Below are positions 20,473 through 29,135 of a DNA stretch of 64,000 nt, piece after piece. The number at the start of each line of letters is the position of its first letter. The stretch's first letter is position 1. The stretch covers positions 978,501 to 1,042,500 of the forward strand of contig NZ_QRGO01000001.1 in assembly GCF_003367195.1 (NCBI RefSeq), in the 5' to 3' direction. This stretch comes from Undibacter mobilis. Lineage in GTDB: Bacteria > Pseudomonadota > Alphaproteobacteria > Rhizobiales > Xanthobacteraceae. The notes below the pieces were generated by a model. The model was not told the DNA's origin. It did not search any database and saw nothing but the letters and a program-made list of their open reading frames with translations. The translations under genes were made by a program, and so were the position numbers.

Positions 20473-20967
20473 ATGCCGAAGAAGCGCCGCAGCAACGAGG
20501 CCGGCCACAAACGCAAATACCTGCTGATCATCGACGACTCGGAAGAATGCGACCGTGCGGTGTTCTGGGCCGCCTCGCGCGCCGGCCGCACCGGCTCGCA
20601 GATCGTCATGCTGCGCGTCATCGATACCAGCGAACGCAGCCAGCAATGGCTGGGTGTCGCCGACATCATGAAAGCGGAGGCGATGGAAGCGGCCAATGCC
20701 ACGCTCGACCGATTCGGCGCCATGGTGAAGAAGATCACCGACGCTGTACCCGACCGCGTTATCCGCGAAGGCGCCGTCAACGATGAGATTCTCAAGTTGA
20801 TCGAAGAGGATGCCGACATCGGCATTCTCGTGCTGGCCGCCGGCACCGGCAAGGAAGGCCCCGGCCCCTTGATCTCCGGCCTGTCGAAAACGGCGGCGAC
20901 CTTCCCCATCCCGATCGCCATTGTGCCGGGCTCGCTCAGTGACGAAGAACTGGAGGCGATGGCGTAA
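20473..20967 (+). CDS. Universal stress protein, UspA family
   Basis: 164 residues. After a basic N-terminus (MPKKRRSNEAGHKRK) comes YLLIIDDSEECDRAVFWA, the first strand and helix of the Usp alpha/beta fold, and later ILVLAAGTGKEGPGPL, which takes the place of the G-x2-G-x9-G-S ATP loop. A following PIPIAIVPG strand closes the domain. Usp proteins are cytoplasmic and help survival under stress. Separated by only 18 bases from the WYL regulator gene, so the two may be co-transcribed. Confidence 0.85.
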   Translation: MPKKRRSNEAGHKRKYLLIIDDSEECDRAVFWAASRAGRTGSQIVMLRVIDTSERSQQWLGVADIMKAEAMEAANATLDRFGAMVKKITDAVPDRVIREGAVNDEILKLIEEDADIGILVLAAGTGKEGPGPLISGLSKTAATFPIPIAIVPGSLSDEELEAMA

Positions 20968-20985
20968 CACCCAGCGCAACACTCT

Positions 20986-21669
20986 TTGTCCCGCGCCGTC
21001 CGCCTTCTCGATCTCGTGCAACTGCTCCGCCGTCGCCGCCATCCGGTGCGCGGCGAGGTGCTGGCGCGCGAACTCGGCATCAGCCTGCGGACACTCTATC
21101 GCGACATCGCCAGCTTGCAGGCGCAGGGCGCACCGATCGAAGGCGAGCCGGGCTTGGGCTATGTGTTGCGGCCCGGCTTCACACTGCCGCCACTGATGTT
21201 CAACGAAGATGAAGTCGAAGCTCTCATGCTCGGCTCGCACTGGGTCTCGGAGAACAGCGACCCACGGCTAGCGCAGGCGGCGATGGACGTGGCGGCGAAA
21301 GTCGCGGCTGTTTTGCCGCCGGATAAGCGTGAACTGTTCGACAATCCGGGCTTGCTGATCGTGCGTCGCGGCAGCGGCGCTAACGACAACCTTGCGCCGA
21401 TCCGCGAAGCGATCCGCAAGGAGCGCAAACTGAAGATCGACTACAACGATGTCGGCCGCTCGCCGAGCAGCCGCGCCATCTGGCCTTTCGCCGTCGGCTT
21501 TTTCGAACAGGCCCGCGTGGTCGCGGCCTGGTGCGAGCTGCGCCAGGACTACCGGCATTTTCGTATCGACCGCATTGTCCGTCTTACCGAAACCGATATC
21601 CGCTATCCAAAGCGGCGGGCGGTCCTTCTCAAAGACTGGCGCAAGCAAATGGGCATCGCGTCCCGCTGA
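20986..21669 (+). CDS. YafY-type transcriptional regulator (HTH + WYL domain)
   Basis: 227 residues using a TTG start at 20986. The preceding stop of the stress-protein gene is in the same frame, and no ATG lies between. The N-terminal winged helix (about 1-60) includes RRHPVRGEVLARELGISLRTLYRDIASLQ. The C-terminal WYL-type domain (about 125-215) includes IREAIRKERKLKIDYND and WPFAVGFFEQARVVAAWCELR. WYL proteins bind ligands or nucleic acid and control diverse genes. The VOC gene 68 bases downstream is a likely target or partner. Confidence 0.88.
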   Translation: MSRAVRLLDLVQLLRRRRHPVRGEVLARELGISLRTLYRDIASLQAQGAPIEGEPGLGYVLRPGFTLPPLMFNEDEVEALMLGSHWVSENSDPRLAQAAMDVAAKVAAVLPPDKRELFDNPGLLIVRRGSGANDNLAPIREAIRKERKLKIDYNDVGRSPSSRAIWPFAVGFFEQARVVAAWCELRQDYRHFRIDRIVRLTETDIRYPKRRAVLLKDWRKQMGIASR

Positions 21670-21737
21670 CGCACGCTACTGACAGAAACTGACAGGGCCG
21701 GCGTGTAACTCCTGGGCCTCAACAGGAGAAACAAGCC

Positions 21738-22106
21738 ATGCTAACATTCGGATTGATCGTATTGTATGTGAAGGACGTCGCCGCCAGCACGGCGTTTTAT
21801 CGGGATCTGCTCGGCGCCGCGCCGGTTGAATCCTCGGCCAATTTCGCGATGTTTCCGATGCCGCCCGTGATGCTCGGCCTCTGGAACCGCGACGAGGTCA
21901 AGCCCACGCCGTCCGGCAGCTCCGGCGCTCTGGAAATCGACTTCCGCGTCGCCGATGCCCAGGCAGTCCGCGACACCCATGCCGACTGGGCAAAACGAGA
22001 CCTCAAGATCGCCCAGCCGCCGGTGCAAATGGATTTCGGCTATAGCTTCGTCGCTCTGGACCCTGACGGGCACCGCCTGCGCGTTATGGCCCCCAACCGG
22101 TCCTGA
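21738..22106 (+). CDS. VOC (glyoxalase/bleomycin-resistance) family protein
   Basis: 122 residues of one vicinal-oxygen-chelate domain: FGLIVLYVKDVAASTAFYRDLLG at the N-terminus and SFVALDPDGHRLRVMAP at the C-terminus. A good AGGAGA ribosome-binding site precedes the ATG. Members include metal-dependent lyases, dioxygenases and antibiotic-binding proteins. The substrate is unknown. The glutamate usual in the final strand (DPDGxxxEL) is replaced (HRLRV), so metal binding may be altered. Confidence 0.85.
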   Translation: MLTFGLIVLYVKDVAASTAFYRDLLGAAPVESSANFAMFPMPPVMLGLWNRDEVKPTPSGSSGALEIDFRVADAQAVRDTHADWAKRDLKIAQPPVQMDFGYSFVALDPDGHRLRVMAPNRS

Positions 22107-22202
22107 AAGCCTGTTTCGGGTCCGGTTGACCGGCTCTCCCAAACCTCCCATGTATGGTGTGTCCGCCGGGCCTTGAACCCGGCGGGATGGGAGATTTGAG
22201 CC

Positions 22203-22757
22203 ATGTTTATCCAGACCGAATCGACGCCGAACCCGGCAACGTTGAAATTCCTGCCCGGCAAGCCGGTGCTCAAACAGGGCACGCTCGACATGCCGACGCG
22301 CGAGGCCGCCGCACAGTCGCCGCTGGCCGGGAAACTGTTCGATATTCCGAATGTCGGGGGCGTGTTCTTCGGCGCCGACTTCATCTCGGTGACCAAGACG
22401 GACGGCGACTGGCAGCAGATGAAGCCGGCAATTCTCGGCGCCATCATGGAGCACTACATGTCGGGCGCGCCGATCGTGGCCAACGAGGCTGCGGCCGCCG
22501 ACGATGACGAATTCTTCGACGCCGCCGATACCGAGACGGTCGCAACCATCAAGGACCTGATCGAGACGCGCGTGCGCCCGGCCGTGGCCGGCGACGGCGG
22601 CGACATCACCTTCCGCGGCTTCAAGGAAGGCGTCGTATTCCTGCAGATGAAGGGCGCCTGCTCGGGCTGCCCATCCTCGACGGCGACTTTGCAGCACGGC
22701 ATCCAGAACCTGCTCCGGCATTTCGTGCCGGAAGTGACGGAAGTCCGGCCGATTTAA
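22203..22757 (+). CDS. NifU-family iron-sulfur cluster carrier (Nfu)
   Basis: 184 residues. The N-terminal Nfu domain (about 1-87) starts MFIQTESTPNPATLKFLPG. The C-terminal NifU domain carries CSGCPSSTATLQHGIQNLL, whose CxxC binds a [4Fe-4S] cluster at a dimer interface. Such proteins hand clusters to client enzymes such as MiaB, which is encoded about 4 kb away. Length and domain order match the alphaproteobacterial Nfu proteins. A repeat element follows the stop. Confidence 0.92.
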   Translation: MFIQTESTPNPATLKFLPGKPVLKQGTLDMPTREAAAQSPLAGKLFDIPNVGGVFFGADFISVTKTDGDWQQMKPAILGAIMEHYMSGAPIVANEAAAADDDEFFDAADTETVATIKDLIETRVRPAVAGDGGDITFRGFKEGVVFLQMKGACSGCPSSTATLQHGIQNLLRHFVPEVTEVRPI

Positions 22758-22768
22758 CCCGCCACCCC

Positions 22769-22899
22769 TGTCATGCCCCGCGCCAAGGCGCGAAGCGCGT
22801 CTTTTCGCTGGTGCGGGGCATCCAGTATTCCCGGCGCTTAAGATATAGTCGCCCCGACAAACGTTTACTGGATCGCCCGCCTTCGCGGGCGATGACACT
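22769..22899. repeat. Palindromic intergenic repeat, family C (copy 1)
   Basis: Starts TGTCATGCCCCGC, left hairpin closes with GCGGGGCATCCAGTA, then TTACTGGATCGCCCGC...GCGGGCGATGACA. It is the longest copy (about 130 bases), with an extended left hairpin. It lies between the Nfu gene and tsaB. Confidence 0.8.
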
Positions 22900-22910
22900 G
22901 CCGGTTCAGC

Positions 22911-23603
22911 ATGCACATTCTCGCCATCGATACCGCGCTTGAGGCGTGCTCCGTCGTCCTGATGAACGGCGACGCTGTCGTGGCGCGTGAGCATCAAGCG
23001 ATGGCGCGCGGCCATGCCGAGGCGCTGATGCCGATGATCGAGCGCCTGCGCGAAACCGCTTCGCTCGATTTCGCCACGCTCGACCGCATCGCCGTGACCG
23101 TCGGCCCCGGCAGTTTCACCGGCTTGCGTGTCGGTATTGCTGCAGCGCGCGGTATCGGCCTCGCCGCCGGCAATCCGGTCGTCGGCGTCACCACGCTCGG
23201 CGCCTATGCTGCGCCGCTGATTGCGGCGGATACTTCGACGCCCGTGGTCGCCGCCATCGATGCGCGGCACCATCACGTTTATCTTCAGGCCTTCGACGGC
23301 GACGGTACGACGCGCATCAAGCCGGCCTACCTGTCCATTGCGGACGCCGCGCGCCGCATCGCGCCGTTCATACCGCGGCTGGTTGGCAATGCCGCGCAGC
23401 TCCTCGCGGCCGCGTGGCCTGACGACGAACCCTCGCCGGTCGCGGTCGAGCAGCAGGCCGCGCCGTCGATCGACTGGGTGGCCCGACTCGGCACCGTGGT
23501 CGATCCGGCTTCGGCGCCGCCCAAGCCGTTCTATCTCAAGGCGCCGGACGCGCAGCCGCAGGCCACAACGGCGCAAGTGCCAATTCAGGCGGCGCGGCCG
23601 TGA
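22911..23603 (+). CDS. tsaB: tRNA threonylcarbamoyladenosine biosynthesis protein TsaB
   Basis: 230 residues. MHILAIDTALEACSVVL is the first strand of the ASKHA fold, followed by ARGHAEALMPMI and VTVGPGSFTGLRVGIAAARG, the TsaB signature. TsaB pairs with TsaD and TsaE to place threonylcarbamoyl on A37 of ANN-decoding tRNAs. The stop overlaps the rimI start by four bases (ATGA type), the common tsaB-rimI pairing. Confidence 0.95.
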   Translation: MHILAIDTALEACSVVLMNGDAVVAREHQAMARGHAEALMPMIERLRETASLDFATLDRIAVTVGPGSFTGLRVGIAAARGIGLAAGNPVVGVTTLGAYAAPLIAADTSTPVVAAIDARHHHVYLQAFDGDGTTRIKPAYLSIADAARRIAPFIPRLVGNAAQLLAAAWPDDEPSPVAVEQQAAPSIDWVARLGTVVDPASAPPKPFYLKAPDAQPQATTAQVPIQAARP

Positions 23604-24085
23604 TGTCGTGGCTCAAGCGGCTGCTCGGGCGCGGCGTGCCGCATATCGCGCCGGCGCACCTGCGCGACGCTTCCGGCATCGCCGCCCTGCATGCCGCCTC
23701 GTTTCACCGCGGCTGGAGCGATGAGGAGGTCGAAAATCTGCTGCTCGATCCCCAGGTGCTGGCGCACAGCCTGCGCGTCGGCGGCACTTTCGCCGGCTTC
23801 GTCATGTCGCGCTCGGCCGCCGACGAGGCCGAAATCCTGTCGATCGCGGTGACACGCCGCTCTCAGGGCCGCGGTCTGGCGCGCCAGATGCTGGATCTGC
23901 ACATGCGGCGGCTCGCCGCGCTCGGTGTGAAAACGCTGTTTCTGGAGGTTGCCGAAAACAATCGGCCGGCCATCGGCCTGTACCGCAAGGCCGGTTTTCG
24001 TGACGTGGCCAAACGGCCGAACTATTATCCCTTGCCCGAGGGCGGCACCGCCGCCGCCTTGGTGTTGCGGCGGGATATCGCGTAA
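23600..24085 (+). CDS. rimI: Ribosomal-protein-alanine N-acetyltransferase RimI (GNAT)
   Basis: 161 residues of one GNAT domain. The acetyl-CoA loop is VTRRSQGRGLARQML, and LFLEVAENNRPAIGLYRKAGF is the RimI-type C-terminal motif. It overlaps tsaB by four bases, so the two are translationally coupled. RimI acetylates the N-terminus of ribosomal protein S18 in E. coli; the actual target here is inferred from context. Confidence 0.9.
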   Translation: MMSWLKRLLGRGVPHIAPAHLRDASGIAALHAASFHRGWSDEEVENLLLDPQVLAHSLRVGGTFAGFVMSRSAADEAEILSIAVTRRSQGRGLARQMLDLHMRRLAALGVKTLFLEVAENNRPAIGLYRKAGFRDVAKRPNYYPLPEGGTAAALVLRRDIA

Positions 24086-24097
24086 ACTCATTCGACA

Positions 24098-24583
24098 ATG
24101 ACGACGGACAGCAAAACCAAACCCGGGCTGATCGCGTCGGCGCCCAACCGAGGCGTCGGCGGCAAGCCGAATATCGAAGCGCTCTGCGCGGCCAAGGGCA
24201 TGCGCATGACCGAGCAACGCCGCGTCATCGCGCGGGTGCTCGCCGACGCCGAGGACCATCCCGACGTTGAGGAACTGTACCGGCGCTGCGCCAAGGTCGA
24301 CGATCGCATCTCGATCTCGACCGTGTATCGCACCGTGAAGCTGTTCGAGGATTCCGGCATCATCGAGCGCCACGATTTCCGCGAAGGCCGCGCCCGCTAC
24401 GAAACCAGCTCGGAAACGCACCACGACCATCTCATCAATCTGCGCACCGGCGAGGTGATCGAATTCCAGTCCGAGGAGATCGAGCGCCTGCAGGCCGAAG
24501 TGGCGCGCAAGCTCGGCTACAAGCTGGTCGATCACCGGCTTGAGCTCTATGCCGTGCCGCTCAAGGACGACAAGAACAGCTAG
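24098..24583 (+). CDS. Fur/Mur-family metal-responsive repressor
   Basis: 161 residues. The winged helix includes MTEQRRVIARVLADAEDHPDVEELYRR and ISISTVYRTVKLFEDSGII. The dimerisation half has the metal-site string SETHHDHLINLRTGEVIEF. It has no CxxC pairs, so the structural zinc site of E. coli Fur is missing, as is usual for the alphaproteobacterial Fur/Mur branch. In Rhizobium this position is held by Mur, a manganese-responsive regulator; iron sensing is the alternative. It begins 12 bases after rimI and lies four bases before plsC. Confidence 0.9.
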   Translation: MTTDSKTKPGLIASAPNRGVGGKPNIEALCAAKGMRMTEQRRVIARVLADAEDHPDVEELYRRCAKVDDRISISTVYRTVKLFEDSGIIERHDFREGRARYETSSETHHDHLINLRTGEVIEFQSEEIERLQAEVARKLGYKLVDHRLELYAVPLKDDKNS

Positions 24584-24586
24584 CCA

Positions 24587-25387
24587 ATGTTGTATCCGCT
24601 GTTCGTCGCAATTTTCTTCTTCACCATGACGCCGCTGGTCATCGCGCTCCAGTGGACCATCGGCAAGCTCGGCCTGCCCGGCTGGGGCACGGTCGCCTCC
24701 GGCTATTACGCCGTGCTGTGCAAGCTGCTGCGCTTCAAGATCCGCATCGTCGGCGAGCCGATTCGCGACCGCGCCGTGCTGTTCGTGTCCAACCACGTAT
24801 CGTGGGCCGACATTCTGGTCATCGGCTCGATCGCGCCGATCGCCTTCGTCTCCAAGGCCGAGGTCGGCAACTGGCCGCTGGTCGGGCCCACGGCGCGGCT
24901 GCAGCGCACCGTGTTCGTCGATCGCACGCGCCGCCAGCAGACCGGCGACGCCATCGCCGACATGGTGCAGCGCCTCGAATCCGACATCTCGGTGGTGCTG
25001 TTCGCCGAGGGCACCTCGAATGACGGCAACCGCGTGCTGCCCTTCCGTTCGGCGCTGATCGGCGCGGTGCGTGAGGCCGCCTCCCGCGCCGAAACCGGAA
25101 TCATTATCCAGCCGATGTCGATCTGCTACACCGCGATCCATGGCATCCCGATGGGTCGCCAGCACCGGCCGCTCATCGCCTGGTACGGCGATCTCGATTT
25201 CCTGCCGCACTTCAAGGCGTTTCTGCGCCGCGGCGTCATCGACGTGGTGGTGAGCTATGGCGAGCCGATCGCCGCCGATGCCTCGACCGACCGCAAGAAG
25301 CTCGCCCGGCAACTCGAAGGCGCCGTGCGCGGTCTCACCACATCGACACTGCTCGGCCGGCCACGGCCGCTGCATGCCGGGCGCTGA
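24587..25387 (+). CDS. plsC: 1-acyl-sn-glycerol-3-phosphate acyltransferase
   Basis: 266 residues. The N-terminal hydrophobic segment LFVAIFFFTMTPLVIALQ anchors it to the inner membrane. Acyltransferase motif I is NHVSWAD (the HxxxxD catalytic pair) and motif III is FAEGTSNDG. It transfers an acyl chain to lysophosphatidate to make phosphatidate. It starts four bases after the Fur-family stop, in the tsaB-to-miaB operon-like run. Convergent with the RES toxin gene. Confidence 0.92.
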   Translation: MLYPLFVAIFFFTMTPLVIALQWTIGKLGLPGWGTVASGYYAVLCKLLRFKIRIVGEPIRDRAVLFVSNHVSWADILVIGSIAPIAFVSKAEVGNWPLVGPTARLQRTVFVDRTRRQQTGDAIADMVQRLESDISVVLFAEGTSNDGNRVLPFRSALIGAVREAASRAETGIIIQPMSICYTAIHGIPMGRQHRPLIAWYGDLDFLPHFKAFLRRGVIDVVVSYGEPIAADASTDRKKLARQLEGAVRGLTTSTLLGRPRPLHAGR

Positions 25388-25393
25388 CGGCCC

Positions 25394-26134
25394 TCACGGC
25401 AAGTCGATCCAGCGCTCGAGGCTGTAGTCGAAGTAGCGCCGCACCCGCGCGCCGTCCCATTCGTATTGCAGGTGGCGCTCCTGAACCGGAATGCCCACCA
25501 CATCCGGCCAGAATGCCGCCACGCATTCAAAGCCTGAGCGGCGGACGCTCGGATAGACAAAGCCATCGGCTCCGGCGTCACGGCGCGTCACCGCATAAGG
25601 CTGGCTCCGCGCATAACTGGCGTCGTCGAGCAGCCCGGCTTTGACGTCATCGCCGAGCGCGGCGATGTCGTCGAATGCGCGATCGACCGCGCCGACCAGC
25701 ACGCGCATGTCCTCGCGGCGTGCCGGGTCGCCGGCATCTGCGGCGAAGAGGGCGAAGTGATAGACCGTTTCGGCGATCGCGGTCTCCAGCGTATCGGCGG
25801 CGTAATAGACGCCGAATGTGCCGTCCGAGAATCGCGAGCCGCGTTTGTCGATGTGCGTGAAGGCCGCCATCACCCATGAAGCATTGGCGCCCGACACGCG
25901 GCGCTCCGGCGGCACCAGACTGATCTCGCCTGTCTCGTCGCGCAGCCGGGGATTGGTCATCTGCTCGAGCGCGATGAGCGCGTCCCAGACTTTGGGATCG
26001 TCCGACACGCGCTCAAACAGATCGATGGGCGGAAAGCGCGAGGCGATGATGCGCCATGCCTTCGGCCAGACGACGTGGCGTCTTGGAACGTCAGGTCCAG
26101 GGAGCACTTCAAGACCAGGGAGATCTTGCGGCAT
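25394..26134 (-). CDS. RES-domain toxin (NAD+-degrading family)
   Basis: 246 residues from ATG 26134; a TTG one codon upstream is also open. The RES domain residues are visible: Arg in GSRFSDGTFGVYYA, Glu in ADTLETAIAETVYHF, and Ser in FVYPSVRRSG. RES toxins bind and break down NAD+ with a fold related to ADP-ribosyltransferases. The start lies inside the 3' end of the antitoxin gene (26-base overlap), so it is translated second. Together they form a type II toxin-antitoxin pair. Confidence 0.9.
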   Translation of the reverse strand: MPQDLPGLEVLPGPDVPRRHVVWPKAWRIIASRFPPIDLFERVSDDPKVWDALIALEQMTNPRLRDETGEISLVPPERRVSGANASWVMAAFTHIDKRGSRFSDGTFGVYYAADTLETAIAETVYHFALFAADAGDPARREDMRVLVGAVDRAFDDIAALGDDVKAGLLDDASYARSQPYAVTRRDAGADGFVYPSVRRSGFECVAAFWPDVVGIPVQERHLQYEWDGARVRRYFDYSLERWIDLP

Positions 26135-26504
26135 CAATGTAGTCCCGGACCGCGGCGAGGTCGGTCACATCGCCCGCCGCCATCCGCGCCAAAGGTGTCT
26201 GGCCGCCGAAGGCGCGGTTCGGCCGGTTGACCCAGGAGTCGGCGAGTTGCGGATCGGAATAGACGATCTGCAGCGCCTTCCAGATGCCGGCGACGTAACC
26301 GATGCGGCGCAAAGTATCGTTCGGCAGGCGCGCGACCTTGCCCTTCTTCCATTCGAAGAAGGTGCGTTCCGGCGGCGCCCCCAGCACAGCCCGCATCACG
26401 GCGTTGTCGGCGCCCCAGCGATTCATGATGCCGACGAAGCCCTGCAGGGCAAGATCATGCGCCTCCACTGGAAGGGCGCTCGCTTTATGCGGATTTGCAT
26501 TCAT
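26109..26504 (-). CDS. Xre/MbcA/ParS-family antitoxin of the RES toxin
   Basis: 131 residues. The N-terminal half is a helix-turn-helix-like region and the C-terminal half (about 85-125) is the toxin-binding domain: DSWVNRPNRAFGGQTPLARMAAG, the typical DUF2384 pattern. These antitoxins bind their RES toxin and repress their own promoter. An operator-like palindrome overlaps the predicted promoter just upstream. The pair sits on the strand opposite to the plsC-miaB run, consistent with a mobile two-gene insertion. Confidence 0.9.
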   Translation of the reverse strand: MNANPHKASALPVEAHDLALQGFVGIMNRWGADNAVMRAVLGAPPERTFFEWKKGKVARLPNDTLRRIGYVAGIWKALQIVYSDPQLADSWVNRPNRAFGGQTPLARMAAGDVTDLAAVRDYIDAARSPWS

Positions 26505-26515
26505 TTATTAAAATC

Positions 26516-26535
26516 CTGCATATTTGCAGAATATA
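26516..26535 (-). promoter_or_regulatory. Promoter and operator of the toxin-antitoxin pair
   Basis: On the minus strand TATATT (rc of 26530-26535) is a good -10 element. It is followed at once by the palindrome CTGCATATTTGCAG (26516-26529, arms CTGCA/TGCAG), which would cover the transcription start. The leader to the antitoxin ATG (26504) is only about 20 nt. The local sequence is AT-rich compared with its surroundings. Confidence 0.55.
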
Positions 26536-26697
26536 GTCTAAAGCCCTGAATTGCAAGGTGGTTCCCGGCCCGCTACATAGGCCTGCCCTCGCTGGGCCGA
26601 CAGCCTCTTGAAATTACTCGCTAAATCAGCGCGTCAGGGGGTGGGCGACAAACCTGGTACGGACCGGCTAGAATGGCGCTCGCTTTAAAGAACCGGC

Positions 26698-28095
26698 ATG
26701 AACAGACCGCGCAAAGTCCACGTCAAATCCTTCGGCTGCCAGATGAACGTCTACGATTCGCATCGTATGGCGGACACGCTTGCGCCTGAGGGTTACGTCG
26801 AGACGCAGCTTCCGGCCGAGGCCGATCTCATCATTCTCAACACCTGCCACATCCGCGAAAAGGCGGTCGACAAGGTCTATTCCGAAATCGGCCGCATGCG
26901 CGAACTGAAAGACCAGGCCGAACGCGAAGGCCGTCGCATGCTGATCGCAGTCGCCGGCTGCGTGGCGCAGGCCGAAGGCGAAGAGATCGTGCGCCGCACC
27001 GATTCGGTCGATGTCGTCGTCGGCTCGCAGAATTATCACAAGCTGCCGGCGCTGATCGCCCGCGCACGCGACGGCGAAAAGATCGTCGACACCGAATTTC
27101 CGCTCGAGGACAAGTTCGACGCGCTGGCGCAACCGTCGCCGCAGGCCATCGCCAAGCGCGGCATCTCGTCTTTCGTCACGGTGCAGGAAGGCTGCGATAA
27201 ATTCTGCACCTTCTGCGTCGTGCCTTATACGCGCGGCGCCGAAATCTCGCGGCCGGTCGCCAAGGTGCTGGCCGACGTCGAGCGGCTTGCCGCCAATGGT
27301 GTGCGCGAAATCTCGCTGATCGGGCAGAACGTCAATGCCTATCACGGCGTCGATGCAAACGGCGACGCGGTAACGCTCGGCGCGCTGATGCGCCGGATCG
27401 CCAAGGTGCCGGGCATCGCGCGGCTGCGCTACATGACCAGCCATCCGCGCGACATGCTCTCGCCGGTCTGCGACGATCTCATCGCCGCGCATGGCGATCT
27501 TCCCGAGCTGATGCCTTACGTGCATCTGCCGGTGCAGGCCGGCTCCGACCGCGTTCTTGCGGCGATGAACCGCAAGCACACCCGCAAGGAATACATGACC
27601 GCGATCACGCGCCTGAAGAATGCGCGTCCGGATATCGCCTTCACTTCGGACTTCATCGTCGGCTTTCCGGGCGAAACGGAAGAGGACTTCCGCGAGACCT
27701 TGGCCTTGGCGGAAGAGGTCAATTTCGCCACCGCCTACACCTTCATGTATTCGGCGCGGCCCGGCACGCCGGCCGCCAAGCTCGAAGACCAGGTTCCCGA
27801 CGCCGAGAAATACGAGCGTCTGCAACGGCTGCAGGACCTGATTACCCGGCAGTGGCGGGCCTTCAATGGCTCTTTTGCTGGCAAAAGCATGGAAATTCTT
27901 CTCGAAAAGCCCGGAAAACTGACTGGGCAACTGGTCGGCCGCTCCCCATATCTCCAATCGGTCCATGTCATGGCGAAGCCGTCTCTGATCGGCCAGATCG
28001 TGCCGGTCAGCATTACCGATATCGGGACCAACACCTTGTTCGCCGAACTCGCGAACGCGACGCGCGGGCCGGCATTGGCCAGTCTGGGAGCTTGA
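26698..28095 (+). CDS. miaB: tRNA-2-methylthio-N6-dimethylallyladenosine synthase MiaB
   Basis: 465 residues. The N-terminal UPF0004 domain holds C14, C50 and C88 for the auxiliary [4Fe-4S] cluster. The radical-SAM motif is C166-DKF-C170-TF-C173. A C-terminal TRAM domain follows. The enzyme adds a methylthio group to i6A37 in tRNAs. Its stop overlaps the TTGA at which phoH could begin, so the two are almost certainly co-transcribed. Full length. Confidence 0.97.
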   Translation: MNRPRKVHVKSFGCQMNVYDSHRMADTLAPEGYVETQLPAEADLIILNTCHIREKAVDKVYSEIGRMRELKDQAEREGRRMLIAVAGCVAQAEGEEIVRRTDSVDVVVGSQNYHKLPALIARARDGEKIVDTEFPLEDKFDALAQPSPQAIAKRGISSFVTVQEGCDKFCTFCVVPYTRGAEISRPVAKVLADVERLAANGVREISLIGQNVNAYHGVDANGDAVTLGALMRRIAKVPGIARLRYMTSHPRDMLSPVCDDLIAAHGDLPELMPYVHLPVQAGSDRVLAAMNRKHTRKEYMTAITRLKNARPDIAFTSDFIVGFPGETEEDFRETLALAEEVNFATAYTFMYSARPGTPAAKLEDQVPDAEKYERLQRLQDLITRQWRAFNGSFAGKSMEILLEKPGKLTGQLVGRSPYLQSVHVMAKPSLIGQIVPVSITDIGTNTLFAELANATRGPALASLGA

Positions 28096-28103
28096 GGACA
28101 ACT

Positions 28104-29135
28104 TTGCGCACACCGGATCCCGTGATCCCCGCCGCCGCCGTTTCCGATGAAACGGCCACGACGCAGGTCGTGCTCGCTTTCGAGGACAACAAACTCGCAT
28201 CGGTGCTGTTCGGCCAGTACGGCCAGAACCTGGCGCTGGTCGAACGCAAGCTCGGCGTGAAAGCCGACTCGCGCGGCAACCACGTCACGCTGGAAGGCTC
28301 GCGCAGCGGCGTCGAACAGGCGCGGCGCGTACTCGAAGGTCTCTACGAGCAGATCAAGCGCGGTCAGGACCTGTCATCGGGCGATGTCGAAGGCGCGATC
28401 CGCCAGGCCATCGCGCAGGGCTCGCTGTTTGATTTTGACTCAAGCCGGCCGCGCACCGCATTCGAGGAGATCAATCTGCGCAAGCGTCCTGTGCGCGCAC
28501 GCACCGCCGCGCAGGATGCCTATATGCGCGCGCTCAAGCGCCATTCGCTGGTGTTCGGCATCGGCCCCGCCGGCACCGGCAAGACCTGGCTCGCCGTTGC
28601 GCAGGCGATCCAGATGTTTGAACGCAAGGAAGTCGATCGCATCATTCTGTCGCGTCCCGCCGTCGAAGCCGGCGAGCGCCTCGGCTTTCTGCCGGGCGAC
28701 ATGCGCGAGAAGGTCGATCCTTATCTCCGTCCGATCTACGACGCACTGCATGACCTCATGGACCCGCGCATCGTCGAGCGCGCGCTTGAGCAGGGCGACA
28801 TCGAAATCGCCCCGCTCGCCTTCATGCGCGGCCGCACGCTCGCCAATGCCTGCGTCATCCTCGACGAAGCGCAGAACACGACCTCCATGCAGATGAAGAT
28901 GTTTCTGACCCGCCTCGGCGAGAACAGCCGCATGATCGTGACTGGCGATCCGTCGCAGGTCGATTTGCCGAACGGTCAGGTCTCGGGGCTGGCCGAAGCG
29001 ACGCGCCTGCTCAAGGGTGTCGAGGGCATCGGCATGGTCGAATTCGGCGCCGCCGACGTCATCCGCCACGAGCTGGTTCAGCGTATCGTCGAGGCCTACG
29101 ATCGCCTCGGCACCGCGCGCGAGCCCCGGAAATGA
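28104..29135 (+). CDS. PhoH-like ATPase
   Basis: 343 residues from the TTG at 28104, chosen because TGAGGAC lies just upstream; TTG 28092 and GTG 28122 are alternatives, and no ATG is in range. The N-terminal KH-like part (VVLAFEDNKLASVLFGQYGQNL) is followed by the P-loop GIGPAGTGKTWLA (K160) and Walker B CVILDEAQNTT. PhoH/YbeZ works with YbeY in RNA processing and ribosome quality control. It overlaps ybeY by four bases. Confidence 0.93.
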   Translation: MRTPDPVIPAAAVSDETATTQVVLAFEDNKLASVLFGQYGQNLALVERKLGVKADSRGNHVTLEGSRSGVEQARRVLEGLYEQIKRGQDLSSGDVEGAIRQAIAQGSLFDFDSSRPRTAFEEINLRKRPVRARTAAQDAYMRALKRHSLVFGIGPAGTGKTWLAVAQAIQMFERKEVDRIILSRPAVEAGERLGFLPGDMREKVDPYLRPIYDALHDLMDPRIVERALEQGDIEIAPLAFMRGRTLANACVILDEAQNTTSMQMKMFLTRLGENSRMIVTGDPSQVDLPNGQVSGLAEATRLLKGVEGIGMVEFGAADVIRHELVQRIVEAYDRLGTAREPRK

